DNA of 64,000 bases from Cylindrodendrum hubeiense (GCA_014621425.1 JAANBB010000097.1:1-64000); one strand, 5' to 3'; positions 12,310 to 24,385 are shown, counted from the stretch's first letter. Translations and numbers: made by a program. The notes: generated from the sequence alone by a model not told the origin.

Positions 12310-14254
12310 CTAATCTGTGCTCGAACTTCCCAAAATTCCTTCCTCGACAACGTCCACCTTGATCTTGAGCCCCCATGGGTCTTCCTCTCCGACCCAATTC
12401 TGCTTCTTACCAATCTTCTCAACTGTCCTAACTAGACCATGGAGGGTCTCCTTGATCTTTGCTTTATCAACCTTCGTCTTTTCCAAGGAGATTGTAAGAA
12501 TCAAGCCCTCCTTATCTCTCTCCTTACCAAGGCTCCACGACCATTGAGATGAAAAAACCACCCTGGGATATGACTTATGGATATTTCCACCTGGGTACAG
12601 CCTCGTAATTAAATACCCAACTCTTCCAAGATAAGAAGCCCACCACACCTCTTCTGGGGTAATCAGTTGCCGTAGCGACTCACGAAACGCAAGCTCTCGA
12701 GGTGGCAGCTCTCCTTGGTACCGTGACTCAAGCATCAACGCAAGCCGAGCTCGATCTCGATGTGATATTCCATGTATCGTAGACATAAGGCCCACGCTTG
12801 TCGAATAGAGTGCCGTTGTAGAAGCTGTCTCTTTAGACATGAACATGTGCAGATACATTGAGTTCGCAAACGACTCAACCGTGTGAGTTCCAAATTCTTC
12901 TGGGAATCGTTTCGTCGTCGACGGGTTCGGGATCGCATTCTTGAGCAATTGTTGAATTGCTATCCGCGAGTCTGGTGCAAAGAAGCTTGTAGCCACTTCT
13001 AATGGACCTAATTTGCGGATTTCGGTCGGAAGCTGCTTGAAAAGGTATCCTTCACGCACACCACCTTGGCAGAAGTGTGCTTCTTTGATGCCGTTGGGAA
13101 TAGCTTCAGCAAGTACGTTGACAAGAAATGCAACCGCTGGAACCTGAGAGCGCCGTCGATCTGAAATTCGGAAGACGGTTTTGGCAGCCTTAGCAATCTT
13201 TTCAAGGGTCTTGGTGTCCTCGAATTGCTCCCGTCTGGCTGTGTATCCGTTGATGATTGAGATGGGATAATGGTTTTCTTCTGATTGATTCAGGTAAAGC
13301 AGCAAGTATCCCCATCCCCGAAATCCACCTCCTGAAAGGTAGATTTGGAATCCTCCTTCTCTTTGGGCTTTTTCGATTAATTCTCTTGGGATCTGCAGGC
13401 GACGATATGCATCCCGAAAGTTCTCGACCATCTTCGTCCTGAATTTCTTCAAGGCTACTTCCTTTTCCTCATCGTTCTTGCCGTGGTGCAAATCGTGTAG
13501 TGTCTTCGTTAATGCTGCCGCTCCATAGGGGAAACTGAAACTTCCATGTGGACTCGTCCGGATTTCTCCTCTCTGGCTTATCATCCATGATATCTGGGTG
13601 CTGCCTCCTCCCAAGTCCATGACTAGCCCTGCCATGTTTGAGAAGCCACTAGCGATACCAAGCGCTCCAATTTGGCCTTCTTCTTCTTTAGGCAGGAGTT
13701 TGACACTCAACCCTGTTTTTTCTTTTATTGTCCGAATAAAAGAATCAGAATTTAGAGCAGTACGCAGAGCCTCTGTTGCGACAACGTGTATACTCTCATG
13801 CCGGACTCCGTAATCATCACATATCACGATAAACCGGTCCAAAACCGCACAGACAGAGTCAATGACATGATCTGGAATCGGAATCCGCTTGCCTGACTCA
13901 GGATCGAACTGCGTATCATACAGTGACATGGATGATCGATACACGAGAACGGTGGGGAGAATGCGGGAAAGTGCAGGCGAAAGGTCGGAAATTGAAAACC
14001 GGATACCATTGCTAGTAATTGAACATCAGCTGGGTCCTGGGTAGTTTTGGCATTGATGCTCACCTCCCCATATCTACAACCCCAACGAGCTTGTCTCTAG
14101 GGCGTAGCCATGGAGGAAGTATGCCTCCCAACATGTGAGCGGAAGGTGGAAAACTACATGGCTGGAGTGTTGCATGAGGACTGGGTTCCTGCATCATTTC
14201 CTTTCCATCAGCCACAACAATATCATACGTCTCTTCAGACTCGGACAAATCCAT
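12310..14254 (-). CDS. RTG2: Ppx/GppA-type protein, retrograde regulator RTG2-like
   Basis: Two exons: 14064-14254 and 12310-14011 (1893 nt, 630 aa). The splice joins VVDMG to SNGIRFSISDLS, the N-terminal phosphate-binding motif of the exopolyphosphatase/Rtg2 superfamily. The second diagnostic loop, VMDLGGGSTQISW, follows at residue ~175, and HVVATEALR lies between. The long C-terminal region matches the fungal Rtg2 layout rather than bacterial Ppx. In yeast, Rtg2 senses mitochondrial dysfunction and relieves repression of Rtg1/Rtg3; in filamentous fungi these homologues may instead be polyphosphatases, so the precise role is uncertain. The start at 14254 is the first in-frame ATG of a 63-codon leader; a shorter start is possible. 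No lesion seen. Confidence 0.9.
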
Positions 14255-15118
14255 GTTCGTCTTGTTCGGCTTCGGCTTGGGGTCGGGCTGTGTCTCGTTC
14301 TGGCGTTGAGGCTGATCAGAGCTTTTCTGTAGGCTAGATTGTAGCTCTTAGCCTATAGATATTAATATTCTGGCACGCGTCACAAGGCTTTGAATAATCA
14401 CGCATACATGACGTACCTCAAGCCAGTGTCTTCTCGTTTCGAAATGTCCTGGTACTGTGCATTGGAGCTAGCTAATCTGCAGGGGCTTCGGCTTCTGTGA
14501 CGAAGATGTCATGGGAAAACAATTATGTAACTAAAATTGATGTCATTGCATTCAAGACCGGTTACATTTACCAATGTGTGGTGTCCCTAATGCAACTAAG
14601 AACTAAATTTCAGCTATGGCGCGGGAAATGGCCCATGTAACCCAAATTTCCAATGTCGTATTCTCGGCGTGAATGATTGGGATTCTTAAGGTCGATTAAG
14701 GGTTCAGCTCGGCGAAATTCCCGAACCTGGCGATATACTCGCACGTTGCATTACCCTAGGACATGATCGTTGCATTCGTCAATGTGACCATAGTTGTGGC
14801 TTGCGGAAACTTCAGCCTAGTTCAGCCAGGCCTATGTAACAGCACGTATACGAGACACAGAGCAGTCCAGGCCGTTCTATGCAGTAATGAATCTAAATCT
14901 GCCGTGGCATCCCGTGAAGCTCTCCAATTTCAGGTATCTATGTATCTCGTGACTTCTCCATCTGCAGAGGCCGGTATCACCGCAGTGTACATTAAAATAC
15001 ACATCAATGGTAAAAGAACTTGTCACTCTTCACCGCAGGCAAAGGCTCAAACTCTTCACCCATTCTCAAAATAACAAAGCCTACTACGGATCACCCAACG
15101 GATTCCGAACGTCGCACA
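14255..15118. other. Divergent upstream region, no gene seen
   Basis: Space between the divergent RTG2-like and exchanger-like genes. Only short open frames without motifs are present. Confidence 0.5.
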
Positions 15119-16455
15119 ATGGCAGCGCTTCCTATGCCAGCGAGACCTGGAGACGAGGAATCTTCTCTACTGTCACCGAGCCACGACCCTCGCTCTGGCG
15201 ACCAATCGTTATGGAGCTGGGTGCAACTGCTCAAACCCAACAGCTACACTGATATTCTCATTCTCCTCGCTCCCTTGGGGATAGCCTCCGGATTTCTAGA
15301 GAAATCCCCTGCTATGACCTTTAGCCTAAATTTCCTGGCTCTTGCATCGCTTTCAAAGCTGAACACGCGCAGGTTAGGCCGATTATCGGCTATCCTGGGA
15401 CCCGCAGCAGGAGGTTTGTTGTACGCCACGTTTGACAACGCGCCTCTTCTCATCGTATGTATCGCTGCATGACAAGGCTAACCTATGCTAACATGAGCGA
15501 GGTCGGCATGGTGGCCATCCAAGCTGGTTCTATTCGCGTTATTCAATCCTGCATTCTCGGCAGCTTGTTAGCCAACCTTCTTCTCGTGAGCAGAACCCCC
15601 TTTTTTCCCCGAGAGTTATTGACTTGGCGAGGTTATTGGATGGTGTTTCTTTATTGCTGGTATCCGCAACTCCCAATCGAATTTCAGCACATCTTATACG
15701 TCCACGGCCTCTTCTCTGATGATCGTCGCCTCGAGCGCCCTCGTCGTTCCATCAGCCATTTTTGAGGCTCATTGTAGAGTCGAGACTGATTGTGAGGAAG
15801 AACTGGCGCGAGTATCTCGTGCCGTGTCGATAGCTCTCCTCGTACTCTTCGCGACTTACCTACACTATAGACTAAGATCACACAGGGTCTTTTTCATGGA
15901 ACCCATATTTGAAGACTTGAGCAGCCGTTCAAACACAGAGCGCCTGTTGGCTGGAACTATTGAAGCAATTCTTCTCGTCATGATTCTTGCTCTTGCCACG
16001 GTGTCTACTTATTTTCTGGTCAGAACAATTGGCACCGCATCAGATATTCGATTCATCAGTCACCGGATGGCAAGTTTTGTTCTTCTCCCCATAGCCACGG
16101 ATGGCCCCTCCCGAGTTGAAGCAATCGTGGCCGCGTATCAAAATAAGATGCCCAAGGCCCTTGACTTTGCGATCAGTCGAAGCATGCATGTTGCTCTGTT
16201 TGTAGCGCCTTTCCTAGTTCTATTCTCTTGGGCAACTCAATCCAGCTACCCTATGACCTTGCACTTTCCAACATTGGAGACAATTTCCATCTTCCTCGGA
16301 ACGCTGTTGCTTGCGGAGGTATGCCGTGATGGGCAAAGCGATTATTTAGAGGGCGCCATGTGTCTCATAATGTATGTGCTACCTTGTCCTTTGCAAGGGA
16401 TTAACATACTGATTATTGACTTCGCAGGTACTTGATATTGTCTTTTTCTTTCTAA
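15119..16455 (+). CDS. Divergent CAX-type cation/H+ exchanger homologue
   Basis: Four exons: 15119-15454, 15502-15585, 15632-16371 and 16428-16455 (1188 nt, 395 aa). Introns have CTAAC-type branch sites. The order of family landmarks is clear: ILGPAAGGLLYATFDNAP (alpha-1 region), IRVIQSCILGSLLANLLLV, a SNFSTSYTSTASSLM segment corresponding to the QTSSSLM region, and LLPIATDGPSRVEAIVAA then NKMPKALDF and VALFVAPFLVL (alpha-2 region). CAX proteins exchange Ca2+ for H+ at the vacuole. Here the two highly conserved GNA-x-E motifs are degenerate: the first reads DNAPL and the second TDGPS, so both signature glutamates are missing. The reading frame is intact, which suggests a retained but non-canonical, perhaps non-transporting, protein. 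The C-terminus is short. Confidence 0.82.
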
Positions 16456-16743
16456 TTGAAGGACATAAAGCGTCCAGGAAGTTGACTAAGATGATTCTTT
16501 ACAGGACTGAGCGTAGAATAAATATTTTACAGACGTGTGATGAAATAAGTACTAAGTTATTACCGGCCTGGGTTTAATTGTTCAGTGTCACAGTCTCGGA
16601 TTACGTGTTTTCGGTGATGAGAGCGAATACAATCTTGGACTGCAATTGGCCAACAACGTATCGCTGATTCTCACGACCCATATGCTGATTGAAATACAAT
16701 GTATTGCCCACAATCCGCGAGTTGCCTCCAAATCCAGGGTTAT

Positions 16744-18799
16744 TCAGTTTGTAGCCAGTATAAATAGCATTATATACACAACCAATGCAGGTATCAGCAC
16801 AGAACGTTCCGCACCACTGGTAATGATCAGCTCCGGGTCATACGTATCGGGCGCAGAAGAGTCCGTTGTCCCATTCCAACAATACTTTGTAAAACAATCG
16901 ACGCATTTTTGAGGTATATCCGTTCTCGTGCGAACTAGACTTCGAGACAAGACGGCGCACCCTACACACACTGGCCAATTCGAATCCAATGTGCCATTGC
17001 CCATAGTCGCAACATTGTATCCATTTTCAATGATCTGATTCCGTTCGGAGTCGCTGTATTCAAGATCGAATGTTCCGACGTTGGATTCAAATGTATATGG
17101 TGCATTGGGCACATATACAATCAGTGGAACTGAGGTTGTGTTGGTGGTGCATCCGAAAAAGGTCGGCCGTTGGTTCAACCCGAGGTTGACAAAGGTATTT
17201 TGATCCGGGATCCTTGGGAAGCGATCATAGTTCGATGAGGATTTACTCCTTGATCGTTCGTAAGTTGCTACCAGGGCGGTCCCATTTGGCCATGCCGTCG
17301 AGGTATCGGCAGAGCTGTCAATAGCGAAGATCACATCGACCTGTCGTTCAGGTAAGATGAGCGGCTGAAGTGGAATGTTTTGGAGGTCTTCACCACCATC
17401 AACCAGTGTGAGGATCCTGCTATTCGCATTCAAATTCCGGCGAGGATTTTGTTTGTAGAATGGATTCGGCCAGTTCGCAATGTCTTTATTGTCTTCGCCG
17501 ACATCCTCCAAGATCGAAGCAATGGAATCTGTGAGGAAACCTGGGACACCAGAAGCCTCATCGATCTCCAAAAATGCCGCGTTGAACAGCGAGGATGAGG
17601 TTCCCATTACGAAACCAGCGTTGTCTGCCCCGATGATGCAGTTATCGTCAGGGGCAATAGTGCCTTCCTCGAAATCAGAGCCGATATATCTCAGAGGAGC
17701 GAAGCTCTGTGGGCTAGGATCATAGGATCCCATTTCCCATGGATTGAACTCGTAGACTGAAGCGTTTTCGGGTAACTGAAGCTGTCCAGGGGGTCTTTCC
17801 AGTGCGATAATAATCGGCATCGGTGTTCTAGCCTGCGCAAAATCCTCATTATCTGCAATGGCCGAGAAGGTGTTCGCTATCCCAGTTAAATTGATTCTCA
17901 TTTTTCATTCGGTGGCCATACCTGGTCCTCCATCCGTGGCATTAACCAGCTGATAGGATAAGGCCCTTCCCCAATAATCGGTAATGGTCGTATTGTAACC
18001 AGCATCGGCTTTGTCCTCAACATCCCCGTGTAGCTCCCCGTAATAGTCGATCACGGATAAATCATCTGGCCCTGTACGACGCAAGTAAGCAGCTGGGACA
18101 TCAACCACAAGTTCGAACCACAAGCCGACGTACCTTCAATGATCGACTCATCAAATTGCCAAAGGTGACTGAGAAACCCACTAGTAGATGAGATAATTGA
18201 CTCCACTGTTGTAAAGTTATGCACAAACAGGCTTCCGACAAGCCAGCTACCGCCAGACAATCCACTAAGATATGTTGCAGATTGAAGCAAGCCACCAAGG
18301 TGGCCTGTATCTACTGAGCTCTCAGTACGGATGTCGAACGCAGAAAGTGCGCCAGCGCCGTTCATAAGAGCTCTGTAGCCTCCACCAGAAAAAGCGATAC
18401 CTATCTTAGGTAGCACTCCACCGTCATTGATGATGTTGTCAATGTACGCCCCAGTGTCCAGGTCAGTTATGTTAACTCGATCAAGAAAATCTTTCAGCGG
18501 AGAAACGGTGTTGTTTTCTCGGAGTCGTGTCCATGCTTTTTCCTTGTCTGAAAGATCTGTCGCGTCACGGATAGATGGCCGTGTTTTTGGACAAGAGACT
18601 CTGCCGGGGGCGTAACCATTTGGACCATTTGAGTCCGCTCTTTCCAACGCCAAAAGCGAAACCCTTTCCGAAACGGATGCGCAAAGGACGACTAAATATT
18701 ATGAATCAGTTATTAATATCTATACCCTTAGGGCAGCGACATACTTGTGACGTAAGCAAGTACAAGTATCACGAACTGATTGACCCCGTGTCTCGACAT
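16744..18799 (-). CDS. PLB: Lysophospholipase / phospholipase B, GPI-anchored
   Basis: Four exons: 18745-18799, 18134-18691, 17922-18071 and 16744-17876 (1896 nt, 631 aa). Exon 1 supplies the start of a signal peptide (MSRHGVNQFVILVLAYVT), completed by IVLCASVSE in exon 2. The patatin/cPLA2-like catalytic elements are present: SGGGYRAL (oxyanion-type motif), GLSGGSW with the nucleophilic Ser, and LVDGGEDLQNIPL carrying the catalytic Asp. WGRALSYQLVNATDGG, EFNPWEMGS and GFVMGTSSSLFN are also typical of fungal PLBs. Many N-glycosylation sequons and a hydrophobic C-terminal tail (LIPALVVYIMLFIL) suggest a GPI-anchored cell-surface enzyme. It hydrolyses acyl chains from phospholipids and lysophospholipids. 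Frame is intact. Confidence 0.93.
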
Positions 18800-20419
18800 T
18801 TTATTGTGCTACAAGGCTTAAATTAGGTCCGTCGTTAGTAACGATCCGGATGCCGAACTGTTATCAAGCAAACCTTCATCAAGTTCAATGACTCGTACCA
18901 ATCTTTGCAATTAATTTGCACTTTTTGAGGATTGCTAGTTGACTTGCTCTGGTGTGGCATCAAATGATGGCACCACGTCAGGTTACTTGTACGTGAGTTA
19001 GGATATCAGATAAAATCAAGTGTTAAAAATGGAGGGTAGTAAATGAATTAATGAACCTTATGGTAGAGATGTAGTGCCATGCGCTCTTAATTGAGGTTCT
19101 GCTCGATTAATGTGGCTTTATAAGGTAGGCTTTCAAGTAGGCATTCTTGTACTCGACACCGTGAATCACATGTCACTGTTAACTGGATTATCTCACAGTC
19201 ATTCAAAGACACAGTAATCCCCAGTTATATGAGTCAGCCTGATCTATTTGCGGGCTTTCAAAAATTTCCTTAGAGCTGAAGGCCACCGTGGGCTGCTTAT
19301 CACTTTCCCCGATGACCTGCATGTAGAGCCCCCTGGGAAACAATAAGAACGGAACTCAATTGGCTTGAAAGGTTTAACAAGTAGACTTTGGATCCCAATG
19401 TCACCCTAGCATTAGAATCGTAACCAACGATCGAGAATCTGACAGACCCTTCAATCAGCATGCAAATAAGCTGTGCCCGACAGCGCCACAAGCCACTCCC
19501 CTCCTCCAGGATATCAATGGGGTATCTGACACTCAGTACCACTCACCTATTTGCTGTGGTTAAGAGGCGGGGAATTGGGCAGCAGGTTAAGCTATCACTG
19601 GTGTGGCTCAAGATGGCTGACAACATCCGTACCTTGCTGAGTCTCCTAATTAAGTCCAAATTGCAGATATGCATTGCAGCTGATACTTTTATACCATATT
19701 CCCGAAACAATATCTTCGCAGTATCTTCCGATTTTACGGCAAAGTTGCGGGTGCATTGAGCCGAGAACAATTATCGCGGAGGTGTACGTCATACGAATGT
19801 CATGCAGAACAAATGTATGTTGAGTGACTAAACGTAGGTTCACACAGTTGGACGGATCGAGATAGATTGCATGTCGGCTGACAGCCATTGCTGATCCGAT
19901 TGGGGGCCCTTCACATTGAGTTTGGGTGCACTTATCACAAGAGGAAGGGCAATTTGATTGGACCGGGCTGGCCCCCGAAAATATCACTCGCTCGGCACCT
20001 GCGGCTTGCTAAGGCTCTGTACTGCATGGTTGCTGTCTCAGATCCCTATCAGGAATTCATTGTTAGAATTATGTACAAAGAAAATACGTGCTATGTTGAA
20101 GTGTGACAGTCTGAAGATTTCATCGCGAGACAATGGTCGTCAAGTATTGAGGATCTCATTTTTGTACCCTTATCAAATTTAGTATGAACAGAATCAATTT
20201 ATGATAAAGTTCAACAAATATTTTTTCATTCGCCAAATCAATGTATGGTAGGACTTCCCAGTCCACTCATTCTCATTAGACATTGCCTCGTTAGAAGGCA
20301 CGATGCACGTGTAAGAATGGCGCTACGTTCGCATTAATAAACCCCCATTTCCACTCGTAACCATAGCAAATATAACTCACTAACTCCATTCGTCAATATT
20401 ACATCCAACATCCATCATA
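18800..20419. other. 1.6-kb spacer, no gene seen
   Basis: No open frame in this stretch has recognisable domains or a consistent exon chain. Overlapping frames around 19460-19990 on both strands look like chance. Confidence 0.45.
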
Positions 20420-21037
20420 ATGGAAGACGAAGATTATGTGCAACACCGAGGTCGGGAACGAGATCGGGAACGAAATTGGGAACGAGATCAGGAACGAGAT
20501 TGGGAACGAGGTCGAGGATACCGACGACGCGATGACTCAAGTGAAGACAACCTCAGCATCTCTCGTTCTCGTGGTTACCCACTGATAATCGTTGATCCAC
20601 CCGGTCACTCAGCGGCGGGTGAGTTATGGGCAACGCGAGAGTCGGAATACATCAGTGAGCAACCGAGTCGAGACCGTGCACTTCGAGATGCCCACCCACA
20701 AACGGAATTGTCTCACCATCGACGATCACACAGCACCACTCCAGCGCCAGAGCGCCCCACAACCAGGCATCGGAAAAGAGTCCCGCCAAATAAGCGTAGC
20801 CGAAGTGAGAATGCTGCAGAAAAGGCTATTGGCACGGCGGCGGCGGCGGCATTCCGAGTTCGAAATGAACCTGGGTCCTGGGCTGGAGAAAAGGGATTCA
20901 AAGTCGCCACAGCGGCCGTGGCCTCAGCATCTGTGGACATCCTGCTGGATGTTGATAAAAAGAAGCATCCTCTAGCACATATTGCTGTCTCTATGGTCCA
21001 GGGAACTGTGATGGATACGATTCTGGATGTGAAATGA
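20420..21037 (+). CDS. Small basic protein with RE/RD repeats and DUF3824-like C-terminus
   Basis: Single exon, 205 aa, starting ATGGAAGACGAAGATTATG. The first 40 residues are a charged low-complexity array of (R/N/D)-E-R and W-E-R units; the middle is basic and serine-rich (RHRKRVPPNKRSRS, a likely nuclear localisation signal). The C-terminal 70 residues carry ENAAEKAIGTAAAAAFRVRNEPGS-type sequence followed by GEKGFKVATAAVASASVD and a small-residue-rich helix. This resembles the glycine/alanine-zipper segment of fungal DUF3824-like proteins, from memory of the family. Function is unknown; the fold could oligomerise or contact membranes. The start is well placed after an A-rich leader. Coding status rests on open frame and family resemblance only. 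Confidence 0.65.
   Translation: MEDEDYVQHRGRERDRERNWERDQERDWERGRGYRRRDDSSEDNLSISRSRGYPLIIVDPPGHSAAGELWATRESEYISEQPSRDRALRDAHPQTELSHHRRSHSTTPAPERPTTRHRKRVPPNKRSRSENAAEKAIGTAAAAAFRVRNEPGSWAGEKGFKVATAAVASASVDILLDVDKKKHPLAHIAVSMVQGTVMDTILDVK
20452..20515 (+). repeat. Short tandem GGGAACGAGAT-like repeat inside coding sequence
   Basis: Five or so 12-bp-related units (GGGAACGAGATC, GGGAACGAAATT, GGAACGAGATT) encode the charged N-terminal array of the small basic protein. Unit length is a multiple of three, so copy-number change would keep frame. Confidence 0.75.
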
Positions 21038-22163
21038 GTATTGGAGGCACACTCAACATGGAAAATTGTATGTAGTCACAATGTGGAGAACATACCAGAC
21101 GAATCAGAGGAATCTATAAGTGCGCATCTATTATGCAGGAAGATCAATGGTATTGTTTTCTAATGTCTCATCTGCTCAAGCGTCTCAGCCCATGCGCCTA
21201 ATATGTAGAGTATAGTGTGGGAGAGGATCTCAACTTGCACTTCGTGTGACATTTACACTTCAGCTACAACCAGTTGACGGACGGAACTACAATCAATACG
21301 AGCACGATTGGCGAATCTTGGGTGATTGATAGATACGGACTTGTAGTTACTGCGATGGTGACACTTGTAGCGACCGACTTGGATGCATGCATGCATGTGT
21401 TGGAATGCATCCTCTCTTCACTCGCGAAAACAAGCCACAGAATACACCTTCAACTAGTCTGCTTTAGAATTTGTCTTATAGATTGAGACATGCAGCATCG
21501 CAGGCAAACTTTCCCATGGCCATGTGATAGATGCTTGGTGTCACAGCCAGAATCTGTTTCTCCTCTGCAGCACTATTGAGTTGCGCCATGCATGCAATCA
21601 TACACAACTATCCTCGCTATATAACTGAGCTGAATTGCATGGGTGCTGTCTATTTGACTTATCAGGTATGGCACCCTACCTACCGCGATACATATACCGG
21701 TGTCCCATCTCAGCTGAATATTGGTGCCTCGTATCGATGTCACCCGGGAAAGGTTAAAAAAGCTTGTCATCAATAGGTGATGAGGTGAGAGTTTAGAGGC
21801 GAAGCCAGGATACCCCGCGATGGGTCTTCAGGTGACGAGTCGGATATTTCCGCGTGTATCCTGTATGTACATTAAAAAATGAGCTAGCATGTGAAAGCGT
21901 GGCTTTATAGCCTATCGTTACATCACAATTTCCGTCATCTCTGTATACATTCTTTCATATCTATTACCTTATAAATATCACGTTTGAACAATATACGTCA
22001 GTGAGTATCATAATGTAACGTCGCAGCGCAGTGCACACGTCATCACGCAGCGTAGAATCATTCCTTGTCAATTTAACCATCCAGGACTCAGCTACAAAGT
22101 TTAATAATTCCAAATCGAAAGTTCACAGGAACATTCCGGGAAGTAGAATGGGTAGAACCGTCA
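21038..22163. other. Intergenic spacer, no gene seen
   Basis: Shared 3' space of two convergent genes. A run of alternating GCATGCATGCATG lies at about 21384-21398. No supported gene. Confidence 0.5.
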
Positions 22164-23037
22164 TCAATTATGACCACCGACATGCTGCATCTCCTCTGTC
22201 TTGGTGGTTGGTGGAGTAATGCCCGTCCCATTTTCAACATCCCTAATAGGGTCAGAAACGGCTGGGGTATTGTTGCTTCTTGTGAGAGAAATAATGTTAG
22301 CATTATGAACTGTTGAGGATACCATAACCAATTTTGACTCACTTGGAGAGCTTTCCCCCGTGTTTCTTTATGTTCTTGACTGTTGTCCTCCACTGGACAT
22401 AGGTTTGGCAGACATAAACTCCCTGTGGATAAACGTGATAAGCTTTGATGGATTCCCAGAATTTGGGTTGTTCGCGGAATGATACTCACTAAAAATGCAC
22501 TGGTAAGGTGCAGAAAAGAAGCGATGAAGGAAAAGGCCAGTGTGCATCTCCACGCGCCACATCCTGCCCTGTCGATGCCGACTTCTCCAATAGGACCGAC
22601 ATGCCAGTAGCGACCCCAGTAGTAACCCCAATAATCATAATACCAGCGAGATGAGCAGGTTCCGGAGGTTGTTTTCTGTTCATGGAGATGATGAGTACGG
22701 CGGCCGGCCTGTAAAACGCGCTTCGGAGTGGGGATGGAGGGATGGGTCATACCGTTTCAAGCAGACAGAATGCCACGAGCCACATTACCCACAGTATAAA
22801 ATCGAAGGGGAATGACATGAAAAGAGAGTCAAATGGGAGACAAAAGAGGATGGTGAACATAATAGTGATTCCTGCGACAACCATGGCGTAGACAATCCTC
22901 TCATCAGCATGGACTTCGGCAATGGAGATTACATAGCAAAAGTGACTAAGAATGCCCAAAACGATGATGGCGCAGGCAAATTCGGTCAAACGTAAGAGGA
23001 CAGAAATGACCTTGTGGGCTCTACCGCTCTTCGCCAT
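22164..23037 (-). CDS. MARVEL-like four-TM membrane protein
   Basis: Four exons: 22753-23037, 22490-22708, 22343-22422 and 22164-22278 (699 nt, 232 aa). The start is ATG 23037 (MAKSGRAHKVISVLLR), with a further ATG upstream at 23100 in the same frame. The protein has the hydrophobicity pattern of fungal MARVEL proteins: TM1 FACAIIVLGILSHFCYVI, TM2 VYAMVVAGITIMFTILFCL, TM3 ILWVMWLVAFCLLET, then an extracellular aromatic-rich loop with WYYDYWGYYWGRYW and two cysteines, and TM4 RCTLAFSFIASFLHLTSAFL. The C-terminal tail is hydrophilic and cytosolic. Such proteins sit in membrane domains or in trafficking; the specific role is unknown. A 60-bp tandem duplication lies 160-280 bp upstream of its start. 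Confidence 0.85.
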
Positions 23038-23195
23038 CCTGACGCAGAGTAAGCAACGTGGTGTGAGTAGGGTTGTGCTGAGTGGTAGGAGGTAGTTCAA
23101 AGTTCGAGATTTGCAGCCCCGTTAGTGATGAAGACAAAATGTATGGATGATTAATTGAAACCAGAGGAAATCTTGGATAATATACTTGGTCTTGG

Positions 23196-23317
23196 TCAAA
23201 TTCACATGTCAAGCCACCGATGCGTGATGTGGGAAGTATTGCGAGTATAGAGACTTCAAATTCACATGTCAAGCCACCGATGCGTGATGTGGGAAGTATT
23301 GCGAGTATAGAGACTTC
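23196..23317. repeat. Perfect 60-bp tandem duplication
   Basis: The 60 bases from 23196 to 23255 (beginning TCAAATTCACATGTC) recur exactly at 23256-23315, followed by a few matching bases. The duplication lies upstream of the MARVEL-like gene, in its probable promoter. Confidence 0.97.
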
Positions 23318-23578
23318 AATACATAAGGTTTGATACGAGTTTGTACTACTCTAATGCACATCCATGTGTCACTTAGAGCTCATATTTTCAGCCCATCTGA
23401 ATCATAGGTGCCGGGACTCTGAAGATTTTCGTATTGACCGATAACTTATTCAACATTTAAAATCCTCAAGAATTCTATCGTATTTTGCCTGGCGTTTCTT
23501 ATATGTCCACACACAGTCATAAGGAGAATAACAACCCCACAGGTAAAATTATCTTCCACGGGGTAGTCAAGAAGATTC

Positions 23579-24385
23579 TCATATCATAATGAGACCCAGC
23601 CCACCCAAAAGAGCCGCTAAGCATATCGATACCCCTGCTACCAATCTCTCGGCGACGCTCTCATCATCGGATGGGCAGCTAACTGGTGGATCTGTGGAAA
23701 TTGCGCATGCCCTGGATGTCATTGAGGAAGATATGCTTGAAGCAGCCACAGAATCTATCTTGGCTCGACAAGGGTTCGGGGCAGGAGTGGTGGATGAAAT
23801 AACTGCACAACGGCCACCGGTCCAATCAGTATAAGAAACGTCTAGTGTATCTGTGATATTGACAGCGAAACCCCCAGAATCCGAGCATTTACTGTTTTTG
23901 GTGGCGGCAACAAGGTCAACCTCTTGGGAGGAGTTTTTGATACTGAAGATAAGATGTCCAGTGGTCGAGCCGCTGAATAATTCCGGTGTGTCCGAGGATT
24001 GCATGGAGCAGTTGCCCCAAAGTACTGACCAGATAACCGTCCAAGTACCCTCGGTGTTAAAATACGGCCAATAACCAGCGTATTCGTAGAATGGGTCGCT
24101 GCTGGTAAAGTTGGCCCAATTTAAGTGCCAAATCGTGCTGATGGCGTAGTCACCAGGATTGTTGTCGTCTTGCACAATGAATTCAATTACGGGCTTGATC
24201 AACTGTGCAAGGTCCGAATTTTGAAAAGCAAAGACGAAGGGGAAAATTGCTGATGGAGAGTAGCTATCGTTCTGTGGGAAAATTAAGTCGACTTCTAGAA
24301 TGCCAGAGTCTGCAGCCTCAACCGCCTTGCAGGCCAAGAGGCACCACTAGGTAAGGGAACTCAGTCGGCTTGAGAAGAGGTACAT
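23579..24385 (-). pseudogene. DUF7136-type secreted protein with stop codon in signal peptide
   Basis: A single open frame from about 24337 to 23579 encodes a body typical of fungal DUF7136 proteins: SGILEVDLIFPQNDSYSP, a conserved core of about 170 residues with paired cysteines, a Ser/Thr/Pro-rich stretch, and a C-terminal hydrophobic tail (GVSICLAALLGGLGLIMI), so it would be secreted and GPI-anchored. The natural start is ATG 24385 (MYLFSSRLSSLT), but the 13th codon is TAG (24347-24349), followed at once by WCLLACKAVEA, which reads like the rest of a signal peptide. No ATG follows until far downstream. The simplest reading is a nonsense-inactivated gene, with a signal peptide split by the stop. 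A very short 37-bp intron ending at the TAG is a less likely rescue. Confidence 0.75.
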
